A stretch of DNA of 24,817 nucleotides from Bacteriovoracaceae bacterium (GCA_023146355.1 JAGLCH010000083.1:1-24817), one strand, 5' to 3'. Positions 14,332 to 22,633 are shown, counted from the stretch's first letter. The notes: generated by a model from the letters alone, not told the origin. Numbers and translations are program-made.

Positions 14332-17300
14332 ATGGGGATTAGCAAAGCAAGAAGCACAGGTTATAAACAGTTATTAAAAGCATTGCATGAGGAGAAGGTT
14401 GAAACATGGTTTGACATTGGTCTTCTTCTCGATCGTCTCAAGGAGGATCAAAAACCTTTTGAGCTTCCTAGTACCTATGATCGCTTTAGAAAGGGAGTCG
14501 CAAAAGGGATTGGATTTGTTGCCTTTGATTTTGGAATTGATGGTGTATCAATTGAAGTCTCTAAATATGCTAAAGCTTTTACAAAACTTCTTGAGAAAGA
14601 AAGTAATATAACTCCAAAGTTTTCCTGTATTGGAGGTCACTTTTCAAAGGCGACTGATACTATTTTTAGTGATGAGTGGTCGCGCCATGTGCTACGAGAG
14701 GCAAGAGGATTTGACGACTGGGATGGATATAACGAGTATTTTCACACCTCATTATCAAGAGGTAGCAAAGAGTATATTGAGCTTGCTAAAAAAATATGGT
14801 CAGGTGCCCAGCGCCTAAGCCTTGAGATTGCAGATATTGTTCTTCAAAAAGATATCTCTCTTCTTTTTCCTGTGAATGTTAACTCTAATCCTGGAAATGT
14901 ATCTCTGGCCTTGGCATTAGTTATGGTCTCTGAGTATATGGATGTCCCTGTTCTCGCGTCTCATCATGATTTTTATTGGGAAGATGGAAAGAGACCTCAT
15001 GATAAAAAAGCAGGTGAAAAAGATGGGCTTCGTGATCATTTTTTCAAAAACTGTCATATCGGAGAGGTTCAGTCTCTAATAGATATGCTTTATCCCTGGA
15101 ATAGCAACCGTTGGTTCCATACTGTTATCAATGCTCGTCAAAAAGAGATATTGATTAACAATTACGGTCTTTCTCCAGCATCAATTAATCGAATTCCGAC
15201 GGCCATCGATTTGTCGGTATATAAGTCGCGTACAGATGAAGAGAGAAAAGATATCTTTCATAAACTTAAGCTTATTTTTTCTGGTGGAGAAGATAAGCTT
15301 CAGTCACGAAGTATCTTTGACCTCCCAGAGAACTGCGCGAATATTAAGGAATCTGGTAAGGCCTTTTTCTTTGGTGCAGAAAGTGGTACAGAATCACATT
15401 TTAGTCATTCTAATATTCTCTTAGTTCAGCCAACAAGAATCATTAAGAGAAAAAGAATTGAGCTCGATTATAAGTTTATTGAAGGGTTACTTAAAAATAA
15501 AAAGTTTTCTAATTATTTTAAAACTCACAAGCAACTGACAATTACCCTTTTGATTACAGGTCCTGTCGCTACAGGGCATGACAGGTATTTTAACCAAATC
15601 ATTAAAGAGTTTAAAGATTTCTTATCGAGGCTTCCTGATGAGTTTAAAAACAGGGTGTTTCTTGCTCCGGCATTTGGCCTCGAAAACCAGAAGGTTCTAG
15701 ATGAGATGGGACTTGGGAGTCTCACTATCGAAGAGCTTTACTCTGTTGCTTCTATGGTGATGCTTCCTAGTCAGACAGAGGGACGGGGGCTTCCTATTAT
15801 CGAAAGCTCGGCCGTTAAAGTTCCTATTATGTGCCATCGTTACGATCCTGAGTATGTTTATGCTGATGTTATCGGTGAGGGGCTAGAGGAAGAAAGGCGT
15901 CTTAGGGTTTTAGAGTTTAAAGGGGATACATTTCCAGATGAAATGATCTCTAGTGCTGCAGAACTATTTATGGATCCTGAAGTTAACTCCGAGTTTGTAT
16001 CACATAATCGTGGAGTGCTTAAGAAGCGCTACTCAATGAGTGTTCTTGTAAATTCAATTGATAAATCTCTTTATGGGCTTTGGTCTGTAGCTAGGCCAGA
16101 TCCTAAAGTGAGCTCTGCAGTTCAAGATGCTTTTAGAATACATAAAGATGGAACTAACTACGGGAAAAAATTTCACTCACTCGTTCTAAATGAAAATAGA
16201 AAGTATATTCCAGGTATGACTCAACTTGAATTCATGATTTACCTGAAGTCTCTCATTGATCCGAGTTTCTTTAGGCTTGAAGAGATGGAGTTAAAGAGTC
16301 GAATCTATGATTTCAGCGAGAGATTACTTTACCTGTACTTAAGTAACAAAAATAAAAGTGCCGGGGAAAAGTCAGATAAGATTCTTTTTTATAAAATGAT
16401 TGAAAAGATATTCACTTACTATAGAGGCACTGACCCACTGGCCATTGATCATTCTTATAGTTATCGCCACCGCAATAGGCGCCACTATCCTTATCGCAAA
16501 ATTACAGAGCAGGAGCTTTATGGAATTGTCGGTATCCTTTTTAGAAAGATATTTCCAAATGATTTAACGCTATCGATAACGAGTGGCCCTGTCGGTAATT
16601 TCTTTGACCTCAGGTCATCGATATTGCAATTTGCTCAAAAGAAAGGAAATGCCCTGGTTATTGACGATTCCGATCGCTTGTTGGGAGACCTCGTTTCTCA
16701 GAAGAACTTTGCTGTATTTCCAGGTCACTTCTTTGAGCATGAGCTCCGTGTTTTTGTGTTGAATGTAATGAAAGAGCGTCTTGGACTTTCTTTGGATCAT
16801 ATGCTTACTGCTAAAGACTTAACTTCTGATCGTATCGAAGGGGTTGGTTCGGTTACTTTCTTTGCCCGTAAAAAACCCCTTAATGATATTTCATACGATA
16901 TGATGGTTAAGTGGCTTAAGACTTCTGCCACAAGTGAAATTAAGCTTCTTTACAAAAATGGACTCTTTAAAATTATTGCAGCGGAGAATCTCGCTCGTGG
17001 CATTCACTTGGGTCAAATGGGTAAAGAGGCGATTGACGAGCTTCTTACCATCAAGAAAAATAATGGCTTTATTGTCGCTAGTTCAAACTCAAGCTTTATG
17101 CTCGATATGATTAATCTTCCTTGTTATCACATTGGGCAGGTCAAGACTCCACTTCTCTCAAATTTTATGGGGCTTAATATGGATGACTGCTACCTTCAGT
17201 GGGTTCCAGCTGGACTTAAGCCAAGTCTAGCGTACCCAACACCAGTTCAGACGCCGAAGGAGTTTTCTCAAGTTTTTAAAAGTGAGCTTTTCGATGACTG

Positions 17301-18522
17301 CATTCGTAAATTTGGAGAGGAGAAGGTACTGGCCAAACTCAGCGAAGATGCTGATAAATTTGGTAACCCAATAAAAGTTGTCCTTAATAATATGATGCGC
17401 AGTGAAGGTAAAGAGGGAACCCCGATTTTTTCTTCCACCATCAATGGTATTCATGAAGACGATCTGCCGTGGTCTGGTGCTATGGTGAAAGTTCCAATGC
17501 AGCGGATGAGTGTGAAGTACAACATTGCGCTTTCGGGGCATTCTGCAAAACCTGTGGTTGAGCTAATAAATAACTTTGAGAGTAAGTCTGGAAAGAAGGT
17601 TGCCTTCGGTTGGAATGGTGGCTATATCCTCAACAATGAGCTTGTCGGTAAGCTAGGCCTCCCTGAAGACTATATCGGATCTCCTTTAGGCTTTGTTTGC
17701 GCCAACAAAGGGATCACAGCACTTCCTCTTTACAATAAAGCTGCAATCCTGATAGATGACCAGGGGAAAATTTCAATGGATCGGATCAATCTTAAAAAGG
17801 GACTTTCTATTGAGTTTTCTGGTGGTAAAAAAATTGAGCTCGATGGTGCTCAACTTAACCTTGAGAAGGGAAGTGGTGCCATTTACTACGATCTTATGTA
17901 TCCGCGCGAAAAGAGCTACTGCTTTAAAGATCGCGTAATCTATCGTTTTGCTGGAAATAAAGTGATCGATGTTATTAAAGCGCCAACAGAGGTCAATGTT
18001 ATTCCTGTGGGACTTCTTCTTTCTGTTCCGGTTGATGAGGCATTTGATGTCGAAGTTGGGTCTGAAGTGAAGTACACCGTTGCGGGGCTAGAGCACATCG
18101 TTGATGCTATTGAAGCTGGTCCAATGTTGGTTGATAAATCGAAAGAGGCAATTGATATGTTGACCGAGGGATGGAAGACAGAAAACTCTATTGCCACGCA
18201 AGCGGCCCGCCTAGATTTTATCGATATGCGAGGGCCGAAAATGGCGGCCGGTCTAACGAATGAGGGAGAGCTCATTCTCATTGCTATTAACGGTCGTATT
18301 CGTGAATCAGTTGGTGCTACCCATGTGGATGCCGCTGAAATTCTAATTAAACAAGGTTGTGTCAAGGGGATGGGTTTTGACCCCGGAGGATCGGTAACCC
18401 TCGTGGTTGACGGGAAGCAGCTAAATATCTCTCCTTATAACAAGGATTATGAGAGTAACATCTACTCTTTGCCTCCGCAGGCCAGATTTGTGGGGAATGC
18501 TATCCTAGGAACGATTGAGTAG
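14332..18522 (+). CDS. GT4 glycosyltransferase fused to a C-terminal phosphodiester glycosidase (NAGPA/DUF2233-like) domain
   Basis: A 1396-residue protein without signal peptide or membrane segment, so probably cytoplasmic. Residues about 1-580 form a GT-B glycosyltransferase of family GT4: acceptor-half region with VNSNPGN (183-189) and LASHHDFYWED (208-218); donor half with PTRIIKRKR (367-375), LLITGPVATGHD (406-417) and PSQTEGRGLPIIESSA (479-494), where E483 and E491 make the EX7E motif of retaining GT4 enzymes. Residues about 590-1050 match nothing I recognise. Residues about 1080-1396 resemble phosphodiester glycosidases: FGWNGGY (1092-1098), EAGPMLV (1261-1267), INGR (1319-1322), then THVDAAEILIKQGC and GFDPGGSVTLVV (1348-1359), the counterpart of the family's LDGGGS motif. 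It may build and edit a sugar-phosphate-linked glycan. AAGGA lies 7 bases before the ATG. It stands alone before a terminator. Confidence 0.8.
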   Translation: MGISKARSTGYKQLLKALHEEKVETWFDIGLLLDRLKEDQKPFELPSTYDRFRKGVAKGIGFVAFDFGIDGVSIEVSKYAKAFTKLLEKESNITPKFSCIGGHFSKATDTIFSDEWSRHVLREARGFDDWDGYNEYFHTSLSRGSKEYIELAKKIWSGAQRLSLEIADIVLQKDISLLFPVNVNSNPGNVSLALALVMVSEYMDVPVLASHHDFYWEDGKRPHDKKAGEKDGLRDHFFKNCHIGEVQSLIDMLYPWNSNRWFHTVINARQKEILINNYGLSPASINRIPTAIDLSVYKSRTDEERKDIFHKLKLIFSGGEDKLQSRSIFDLPENCANIKESGKAFFFGAESGTESHFSHSNILLVQPTRIIKRKRIELDYKFIEGLLKNKKFSNYFKTHKQLTITLLITGPVATGHDRYFNQIIKEFKDFLSRLPDEFKNRVFLAPAFGLENQKVLDEMGLGSLTIEELYSVASMVMLPSQTEGRGLPIIESSAVKVPIMCHRYDPEYVYADVIGEGLEEERRLRVLEFKGDTFPDEMISSAAELFMDPEVNSEFVSHNRGVLKKRYSMSVLVNSIDKSLYGLWSVARPDPKVSSAVQDAFRIHKDGTNYGKKFHSLVLNENRKYIPGMTQLEFMIYLKSLIDPSFFRLEEMELKSRIYDFSERLLYLYLSNKNKSAGEKSDKILFYKMIEKIFTYYRGTDPLAIDHSYSYRHRNRRHYPYRKITEQELYGIVGILFRKIFPNDLTLSITSGPVGNFFDLRSSILQFAQKKGNALVIDDSDRLLGDLVSQKNFAVFPGHFFEHELRVFVLNVMKERLGLSLDHMLTAKDLTSDRIEGVGSVTFFARKKPLNDISYDMMVKWLKTSATSEIKLLYKNGLFKIIAAENLARGIHLGQMGKEAIDELLTIKKNNGFIVASSNSSFMLDMINLPCYHIGQVKTPLLSNFMGLNMDDCYLQWVPAGLKPSLAYPTPVQTPKEFSQVFKSELFDDCIRKFGEEKVLAKLSEDADKFGNPIKVVLNNMMRSEGKEGTPIFSSTINGIHEDDLPWSGAMVKVPMQRMSVKYNIALSGHSAKPVVELINNFESKSGKKVAFGWNGGYILNNELVGKLGLPEDYIGSPLGFVCANKGITALPLYNKAAILIDDQGKISMDRINLKKGLSIEFSGGKKIELDGAQLNLEKGSGAIYYDLMYPREKSYCFKDRVIYRFAGNKVIDVIKAPTEVNVIPVGLLLSVPVDEAFDVEVGSEVKYTVAGLEHIVDAIEAGPMLVDKSKEAIDMLTEGWKTENSIATQAARLDFIDMRGPKMAAGLTNEGELILIAINGRIRESVGATHVDAAEILIKQGCVKGMGFDPGGSVTLVVDGKQLNISPYNKDYESNIYSLPPQARFVGNAILGTIE

Positions 18523-18540
18523 TTATTGATTTGATACAGG

Positions 18541-18595
18541 TAAGGAAATGTGTGGTGAAATTACTGACCCCCTACATTTCCTTATCTGCGATTTT
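18541..18595. terminator. hairpin terminator between the convergent fusion and CoA-binding genes
   Basis: TAAGGAAATGT (18541-18551) and ACATTTCCTTA (18574-18584) form a perfect 11-bp stem with a 22-base loop; ATTTTT follows at 18591. It lies in the 72-base gap between two facing stop codons. The U-tract is set back by six bases, so efficiency is uncertain. Confidence 0.6.
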
Positions 18596-18975
18596 TAAAA
18601 CTGTGAGGTAGCAAGCATTACCAAGGTGCAACCCTCAACAACTTCAATACCATCTAATTCTGCTTTATCTTTTAATTCCTGGTTTTCTGTTCCTGGGTTC
18701 ATAATAATGCGCTTGGGTGACAGCTTAAGGATATTGTCGATTAGAGGAGTTGTTCTGGTCGGATTCGCATAGAGTGTTATTGTGTGAACCCTCTCTTCGA
18801 TTTTAGTAAGCTGACTGACAATTTTTATTCCTTCAAGTGTGATGTCTTTAGGTGTTACACCAATGATCTCATTGTAAGAATTATTTTGGAGTGCTTTAAA
18901 TGCTTTGTAACTATAACGTTCAGGGTTGTCTGATATGCCTATGATTACCATTGTTTCGTTGTTTTCCGTTTTCAT
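18595..18975 (-). CDS. CoA-binding domain protein (CoA_binding_2 family)
   Basis: A 126-residue single-domain Rossmann-fold protein. The N-terminal strand-loop VIIGISDNPERYSYKAFKALQ (10-30) matches the family pattern of a GxS loop followed by a SY-containing helix; then EIIGVTPK, a variant of the usual VNP; ITLYANPTRTTPLID; RIIMNPGTEN, the counterpart of the family's QpGaxN; and the closing IEVVEGCTLVML with the conserved Cys. Such proteins bind CoA or a nucleotide; the physiological role is poorly known. Usual length is about 135-145, so this is slightly short. The ATG has AAAGGAGA 4-5 bases upstream. It is a single gene, divergent from the DUF2892 gene. Confidence 0.85.
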   Translation of the reverse strand: MKTENNETMVIIGISDNPERYSYKAFKALQNNSYNEIIGVTPKDITLEGIKIVSQLTKIEERVHTITLYANPTRTTPLIDNILKLSPKRIIMNPGTENQELKDKAELDGIEVVEGCTLVMLATSQF

Positions 18976-18994
18976 AAATCTCCTTTTTTTAAAT

Positions 18995-19014
18995 GTTATC
19001 AGATAACTTAAGTT
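18995..19014. repeat. two overlapping palindromes upstream of the CoA-binding gene
   Basis: GTTATC-A-GATAAC (18995-19007) and AACTTAAGTT (19005-19014) overlap by three bases, 20-39 bases before the minus-strand ATG. A two-part operator or a chance product of AT-rich sequence. Confidence 0.3.
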
Positions 19015-19186
19015 AAGAGTTATAAGCTTTTTCTATATTAATATAAGATAGATTTAGGCGATATCTTTTGGGGTTTAGAGCTATAATTAATACTTCTGAA
19101 AGCAGTAGTTTTATTTTAGAAGAAAAAATCTATCATAACTATCAAAAACGGAAAGGCAATCGCCTTCATAATTAAGGAGAAATCTC

Positions 19187-19393
19187 ATGAATGAATGTAC
19201 AGCTAAAGATAAATGGGTTGATAAAATGTTACGAGGTATCGCAGGCGGAGTAATATTAGTTGCAGTATTACTTTTCTTTCTTCATTCCACTCTTTGGATT
19301 TGGTTTATCGGCTTTGTTGGCCTTAACCTACTTCAGTCGGCATTTACTAACTGGTGCCCAATGATGACAATATTGCGAAAGTTAAAATCTTAA
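19187..19393 (+). CDS. DUF2892 small inner-membrane protein
   Basis: A 68-residue protein with a short polar N-terminus (MNECTAKDKWVDKMLRG), two membrane segments (about 18-32 and 34-50) and the C-terminal NWCPMMTILRKL, which matches the CPxxxxL end of the DUF2892 family (as in the membrane part of YgaP). The DR-like WVDKMLRG before the first helix also fits the family. Function of stand-alone members is unknown; relatives are linked with rhodanese domains and sulfur handling. AAGGAGA is 7 bases before the ATG, a very strong ribosome site, and a small hairpin (AAGGC-AATC-GCCTT, 19153-19166) sits just upstream of it. Nothing indicates co-transcription with the aldolase downstream, which has its own promoter. 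Confidence 0.85.
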   Translation: MNECTAKDKWVDKMLRGIAGGVILVAVLLFFLHSTLWIWFIGFVGLNLLQSAFTNWCPMMTILRKLKS

Positions 19394-19412
19394 GCTAACT
19401 CTTCGTATATAT

Positions 19413-19441
19413 TTGTTCCATCTAAAAAGTATGACTATTAT
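19413..19441 (+). promoter_or_regulatory. sigma-70 promoter for fructose-bisphosphate aldolase
   Basis: TTGTTC (19413-19418), 17 bases, TATTAT (19436-19441). Transcription would start near 19448, leaving a 120-base leader before the aldolase ATG. Confidence 0.5.
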
Positions 19442-19447
19442 AGTAAA

Positions 19448-19569
19448 GTATTGTAAGTGGTGACCGACAAGGTCACCGTGCCCATTTGGGTTTACCTTAT
19501 ATAGCATTGGGTTTAGTATACCCATATAAACTTTTGAAATAATCACAACTATATAACAAAAGAGGAATT
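19448..19569 (+). promoter_or_regulatory. structured 5' leader of the aldolase gene
   Basis: Contains GGTGACC-gacaa-GGTCACC (19459-19477, perfect 7-bp stem), CCCA-TT-TGGG (19481-19490) and GGGT...ACCC (19509-19523). TTGGGTTTA occurs twice, at 19486 and 19507, exactly 21 bases apart. Either a cis-acting RNA element or a pair of protein sites on one DNA face. I do not recognise a known riboswitch. Confidence 0.4.
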
Positions 19570-20580
19570 ATGACTGTAAGTTACAAAGAACTAGGTCTTG
19601 TAAACACAAAAGAGATGTTTAAGCACGCAATCGAAGGAAAATTTGCGGTACCTGCTTACAACTTTAACAACATGGAACAACTTCAAGCAATCGTTACTGC
19701 TTGTGCTGAGAGTGACTCACCTTTCATTCTTCAGGTTTCAAATGGCGCTAGAAATTATGCCAACTCAACTCTTCTTCGCTACATGGCGCAGGGTGGAGCG
19801 GAGATGCTTAAGACAATGAATCCACACCTTAAATTTGCTCTTCATCTCGATCACGGGGATTCATTTGAGCTTTGTAAGGCATGTATAGATGCAGGTTTCT
19901 CATCTGTAATGATCGATGCATCTCATCACTCATTTGAAGAGAATATCGAAACTACAAAGAAAGTTGTTGAGTATGCTCACGCACACGATGTAACAGTTGA
20001 AGCAGAGCTTGGTGTTCTCGCAGGAATCGAAGATGAAGTTGTAGCTGAAGAGTCTACTTATACACGTCCTGAAGAAGTTAAAGAATTTGTTGAGAGAACA
20101 GGTGTTGATTCACTAGCGATTTCAATAGGAACTTCACACGGAGCAAATAAATTCAAGCCAGCAGACTGTACAAAAAATTCTGAAGGCGTATTAATTCCAC
20201 CTCCACTTAAGTTTGACATCCTTGAAGAAATTGAAAAAATCATTCCAGGATTTCCAATCGTTCTTCATGGCGCTTCATCTGTTCTTCCTGTGTACGTTGA
20301 TATGATTAATAAGTTCGGTGGAAAAATGTCAGATGCTATCGGAATCCCTGAAGAGCAACTCAGAAAAGCAGCTAGCTCAGCTGTTTGTAAGATTAATATC
20401 GATTCAGATGGACGTCTTGCAATGACTGGAAATGTGAGAAAAGCTCTTGCTGAAAATCCAGGCGAGTTTGATCCAAGAAAATATCTAGCACCTGCTCGTG
20501 AGGCGCTGACTTCTATGATGATCGAGAAGAACAAAAATGTTCTTGGCTCAGCAGGTCAAGGAAAGAAGATTTTCGGATAA
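19570..20580 (+). CDS. fba: class II fructose-bisphosphate aldolase
   Basis: A 336-residue zinc-dependent aldolase cleaving fructose 1,6-bisphosphate to dihydroxyacetone phosphate and glyceraldehyde 3-phosphate (glycolysis and gluconeogenesis, cytoplasm). Motifs: VPAYNFNN (27-34); LHLDHGDSFE (91-100) with catalytic D94 and zinc-ligand H95; IDASHHSFEENI (115-126); VEAELGVLAGIED (143-155); SIGTSHGANKF (185-195) with zinc-ligand H190; VLHGASSV (231-238) with H233; and KINIDSDGRLA (274-284) for the phosphate. GAGGA lies just before the ATG. It is preceded by a structured leader and followed by a clear terminator, so it is a single-gene transcript. The tidy promoter and leader suggest strong, regulated expression. 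It fits with the glycogen genes elsewhere in the window. Confidence 0.96.
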   Translation: MTVSYKELGLVNTKEMFKHAIEGKFAVPAYNFNNMEQLQAIVTACAESDSPFILQVSNGARNYANSTLLRYMAQGGAEMLKTMNPHLKFALHLDHGDSFELCKACIDAGFSSVMIDASHHSFEENIETTKKVVEYAHAHDVTVEAELGVLAGIEDEVVAEESTYTRPEEVKEFVERTGVDSLAISIGTSHGANKFKPADCTKNSEGVLIPPPLKFDILEEIEKIIPGFPIVLHGASSVLPVYVDMINKFGGKMSDAIGIPEEQLRKAASSAVCKINIDSDGRLAMTGNVRKALAENPGEFDPRKYLAPAREALTSMMIEKNKNVLGSAGQGKKIFG

Positions 20581-20595
20581 AAAATCCTTAAATCG

Positions 20596-20624
20596 CCGGC
20601 ACTGCCCAATATGTGCTCTGCCGG
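20596..20624 (+). repeat. inverted repeat after the aldolase gene
   Basis: CCGGCA (20596-20601) and TGCCGG (20619-20624) enclose 17 bases, 16 bases past the stop codon. No U-tract follows; it may stabilise the mRNA end ahead of the terminator at 20647. Confidence 0.4.
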
Positions 20625-20646
20625 TATACATTTCATTGCATATGTT

Positions 20647-20669
20647 AAAGGTCCCTTGGGGCCTTTTTT
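20647..20669 (+). terminator. intrinsic terminator of the aldolase gene
   Basis: AAAGG-T-CCC (20647-20655) pairs with GGG-CC-TTT (20659-20666), one bulged T, three-base loop, with the T-run continuing to 20669. Confidence 0.8.
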
Positions 20670-20748
20670 GTTTACACAATATGGCCCAGTCAGCACTATT
20701 AGCTTAATCTTGTGGTAATTATTAGATTGAGTGTATCTTATAATTAGA

Positions 20749-20777
20749 TTGACCTTTTCTGTTCCCTATCATATTTT
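20749..20777 (+). promoter_or_regulatory. sigma-70 promoter of the small exported protein gene
   Basis: TTGACC (20749-20754), 17 bases, TATTTT (20772-20777). The sequence ATTAGATTGA occurs at 20721 and again at 20743, 22 bases apart, the second copy overlapping the -35 box, which could mark a regulator site. Confidence 0.55.
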
Positions 20778-20803
20778 TTCACCTGTTAAATACAGGAGAT
20801 TTT

Positions 20804-21244
20804 TTGAAAAAAATAATTACCATTTATATTTTCATTTTAGCTATGGGTGCATATGCCGATTGCTCAATTAAGCAGTATTCAGAGACTAAGCGTGTCTTTA
20901 ATACTCTTCAGTCTCTAGAGGGAGACCAATTCCCTGGGCTTGTGGAGTTTAGCTTTGGTGAGAAATTCCCTCTTCCAGAGTTTAGGGAGCAAGAGTGTCG
21001 CACAGTTAGTTCAAGGGGCATTTTAAGACTTCTATCTGACTATGTGGACTCACTTAATGAGGTTGGACTCGGAGAGTACGATGCTATTCTTTTTAAGAAA
21101 CAAATGGGGCTAATTCTTGGAAGTCGAAAGTATGAGAGCTGTGTAACTAAGAGCTTTGTAAAAGGGCTTGAGAGAGTTGATAGCTATATTCTTTCAGTTG
21201 ATGGAGGATACCAATTGTGGCTAACTGAGGTTTACTTAGATTAA
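20804..21244 (+). CDS. small exported protein of unknown function
   Basis: A 146-residue protein starting at TTG 20804, with AGGAGA 6 bases upstream. Residues 1-18 are a signal peptide with a good AYA cleavage site before DCS. The mature protein of about 128 residues has three Cys (20, 65, 113), an aromatic-rich region (FPGLVEFSFGEKFPLPEF) and then helices (RGILRLLSDYVDSLNEVGLGEYDAILFKKQMGLIL written here as two stretches around residues 71-105). The C-terminus ends YQLWLTEVYLD. I do not recognise a family. It has its own promoter and terminator, so it is a monocistronic periplasmic or secreted protein. Confidence 0.72.
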   Translation: MKKIITIYIFILAMGAYADCSIKQYSETKRVFNTLQSLEGDQFPGLVEFSFGEKFPLPEFREQECRTVSSRGILRLLSDYVDSLNEVGLGEYDAILFKKQMGLILGSRKYESCVTKSFVKGLERVDSYILSVDGGYQLWLTEVYLD

Positions 21245-21268
21245 TTAAGTTTCAAAATTTATATATAG

Positions 21269-21306
21269 AATAAGGGCCTCATCATCTTGGGGCCCTTATT
21301 CTTTTT
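21269..21306. terminator. bidirectional intrinsic terminator
   Basis: AATAAGGGCC (21269-21278) and GGCCCTTATT (21291-21300), a perfect 10-bp stem with a 12-base loop, followed by CTTTTT on the plus strand and by AT-rich CTATATATAAATTTT on the minus strand. It serves both the exported protein gene and the convergent aminotransferase gene. Confidence 0.88.
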
Positions 21307-21316
21307 GTATCCTAAA

Positions 21317-22516
21317 TTACATATTTATTTTTCTGTATTCATCAAGGCCTTCCTTGAGAATATTCATTGCCCTCTTGGTTTTTTCTTCATTTAATACAAA
21401 GGCGATACGTACTTGATTTTCTCCAAGGCCTGGAGTGCTATAAAATCCATTGGCAGGAGCAAGCATTACTGTTTCACCGTTAATGTCAAAGTCTACAAGT
21501 AGCCACTTAACAAAATGCTCTGCATCTTTAACTGGAAGACTAATAATAATATAAAAAGCACCATCTGGAGTTTTGAAGTCAACTCCTTCCATATCTGAAA
21601 GAGCTTCAACTACAACGTCACGTCTCTTTTGATATTCGCCTAAAGTTTCTTCAAAATAGCATTCATTAAGTTCTACCGACGGGATTGCCATTAACTGGTC
21701 AATCGTTGGAGCACAAAGTCTTGCCTGAGCGTAGCAAAGTGCTGCTTGCATAATAGCAGGGTCCTTCGACACGAAGGCACCTATGCGAGACCCACAAGCT
21801 GAGAACCTTTTTGAGATACTGTCTAGGATAATCACACGGTCTTGCATTCCCTCAAAATTTATCAGGCTTGTGTATTTTTCATCACCGTAGATAAACTCAC
21901 GGTAAACTTCATCACTAAGTAAAAATAGGTTATGTTTTTTTGCGATTTCAGCAATTTTAAGAAGGTCTTCTTTTCCGTAAAGTTTTCCCGTTGGATTATT
22001 GGGGTTGCAGATCATAATGGCCTTCGTTTTTGAGGTGATTTGCTTTTCAAATTCCTCAATACTCGGCAGTTTCCAATTGTTCTCAAGAACGGTGGTCAGA
22101 GGTTTAATCACAACACCAGAAGCAACAGCAAAACCATTGTAGTTCGCGTAGAACGGTTCTGGAATAATGACTTCATCTCCTGGGTCCATGCATACAGTCA
22201 GTGCCATGAGAATCGCCTCACTTCCACCATTTGTTACTATGATTTGATCTCGAGTTAAATTGATGTTGTGTCTATTGTAATATTTGATTAGAGCATCTTG
22301 ATACTCTGGAAGACCTTGACTTGGCCCATATGGAATAACTTTGTTCTCAAGCTTCTTTAATACATTGAGCATGTTTACGGGTGTTTCTATATCTGGCTGC
22401 CCAATGTTTAGGTAATAGATAGACTTACCTTTTGCCATGGCCTCATCTGCAAATGGTTTGAGTTTTCTGATTGGTGAAGCGGGGAGTGAGGCCCCTCTCG
22501 TAGATACTGTAACCAT
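21317..22516 (-). CDS. class I/II PLP-dependent aminotransferase, aspartate aminotransferase type
   Basis: A 399-residue fold-type I aminotransferase, likely moving amino groups between aspartate (or a related amino acid) and 2-oxoglutarate in the cytoplasm. Seen: SPIRKL (14-19) and LNIGQPD (36-42) at the N-terminus; YGPSQGLPE (63-71); TNGGSEAI (95-102) for the cofactor phosphate; NPNNPTG (171-177) with N174; SDEVYREF (201-208) with D202 and Y205; SISKRFSACGSRIG (233-246) with Schiff-base K236; and VRIAF near the C-terminus for the substrate carboxylate. The usual SxSKxxSxxGxRxG pattern is kept. AAGGA lies about 10 bases before the ATG. Substrate choice (aspartate, alanine or aromatic) cannot be settled by motif. 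Divergent from hpt. Confidence 0.9.
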   Translation of the reverse strand: MVTVSTRGASLPASPIRKLKPFADEAMAKGKSIYYLNIGQPDIETPVNMLNVLKKLENKVIPYGPSQGLPEYQDALIKYYNRHNINLTRDQIIVTNGGSEAILMALTVCMDPGDEVIIPEPFYANYNGFAVASGVVIKPLTTVLENNWKLPSIEEFEKQITSKTKAIMICNPNNPTGKLYGKEDLLKIAEIAKKHNLFLLSDEVYREFIYGDEKYTSLINFEGMQDRVIILDSISKRFSACGSRIGAFVSKDPAIMQAALCYAQARLCAPTIDQLMAIPSVELNECYFEETLGEYQKRRDVVVEALSDMEGVDFKTPDGAFYIIISLPVKDAEHFVKWLLVDFDINGETVMLAPANGFYSTPGLGENQVRIAFVLNEEKTKRAMNILKEGLDEYRKINM

Positions 22517-22611
22517 CGATTTAGATCCTTTTTTATTGTCCCAATTAATGTCAAAATGATGTCACTGATGGTGTTACTTGGCAATAAAATAGCTATTACC
22601 TCGACTCATTT

Positions 22612-22617
22612 TATAAT
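22612..22617 (+). promoter_or_regulatory. perfect -10 box ahead of hpt
   Basis: TATAAT at 22612-22617, but with a poor -35 (ATAGCT, 17 bases upstream). Transcription from here would start near 22624, downstream of the longest possible hpt start, supporting a later start codon. Confidence 0.35.
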
Positions 22618-22633
22618 TCATGGTAGTTTTCAA

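Noticed and set aside
17940..18365. 141-codon open frame antisense to the fusion glycosyltransferase gene
   Set aside because: Lies wholly inside the strongly supported phosphodiester glycosidase domain; Ser/Thr/Ile-rich shadow protein, no ribosome site.
22556..22633. Upstream extension of hpt giving 211 residues
   Set aside because: The extra residues do not resemble the family, lack a ribosome site and lie upstream of a TATAAT box.
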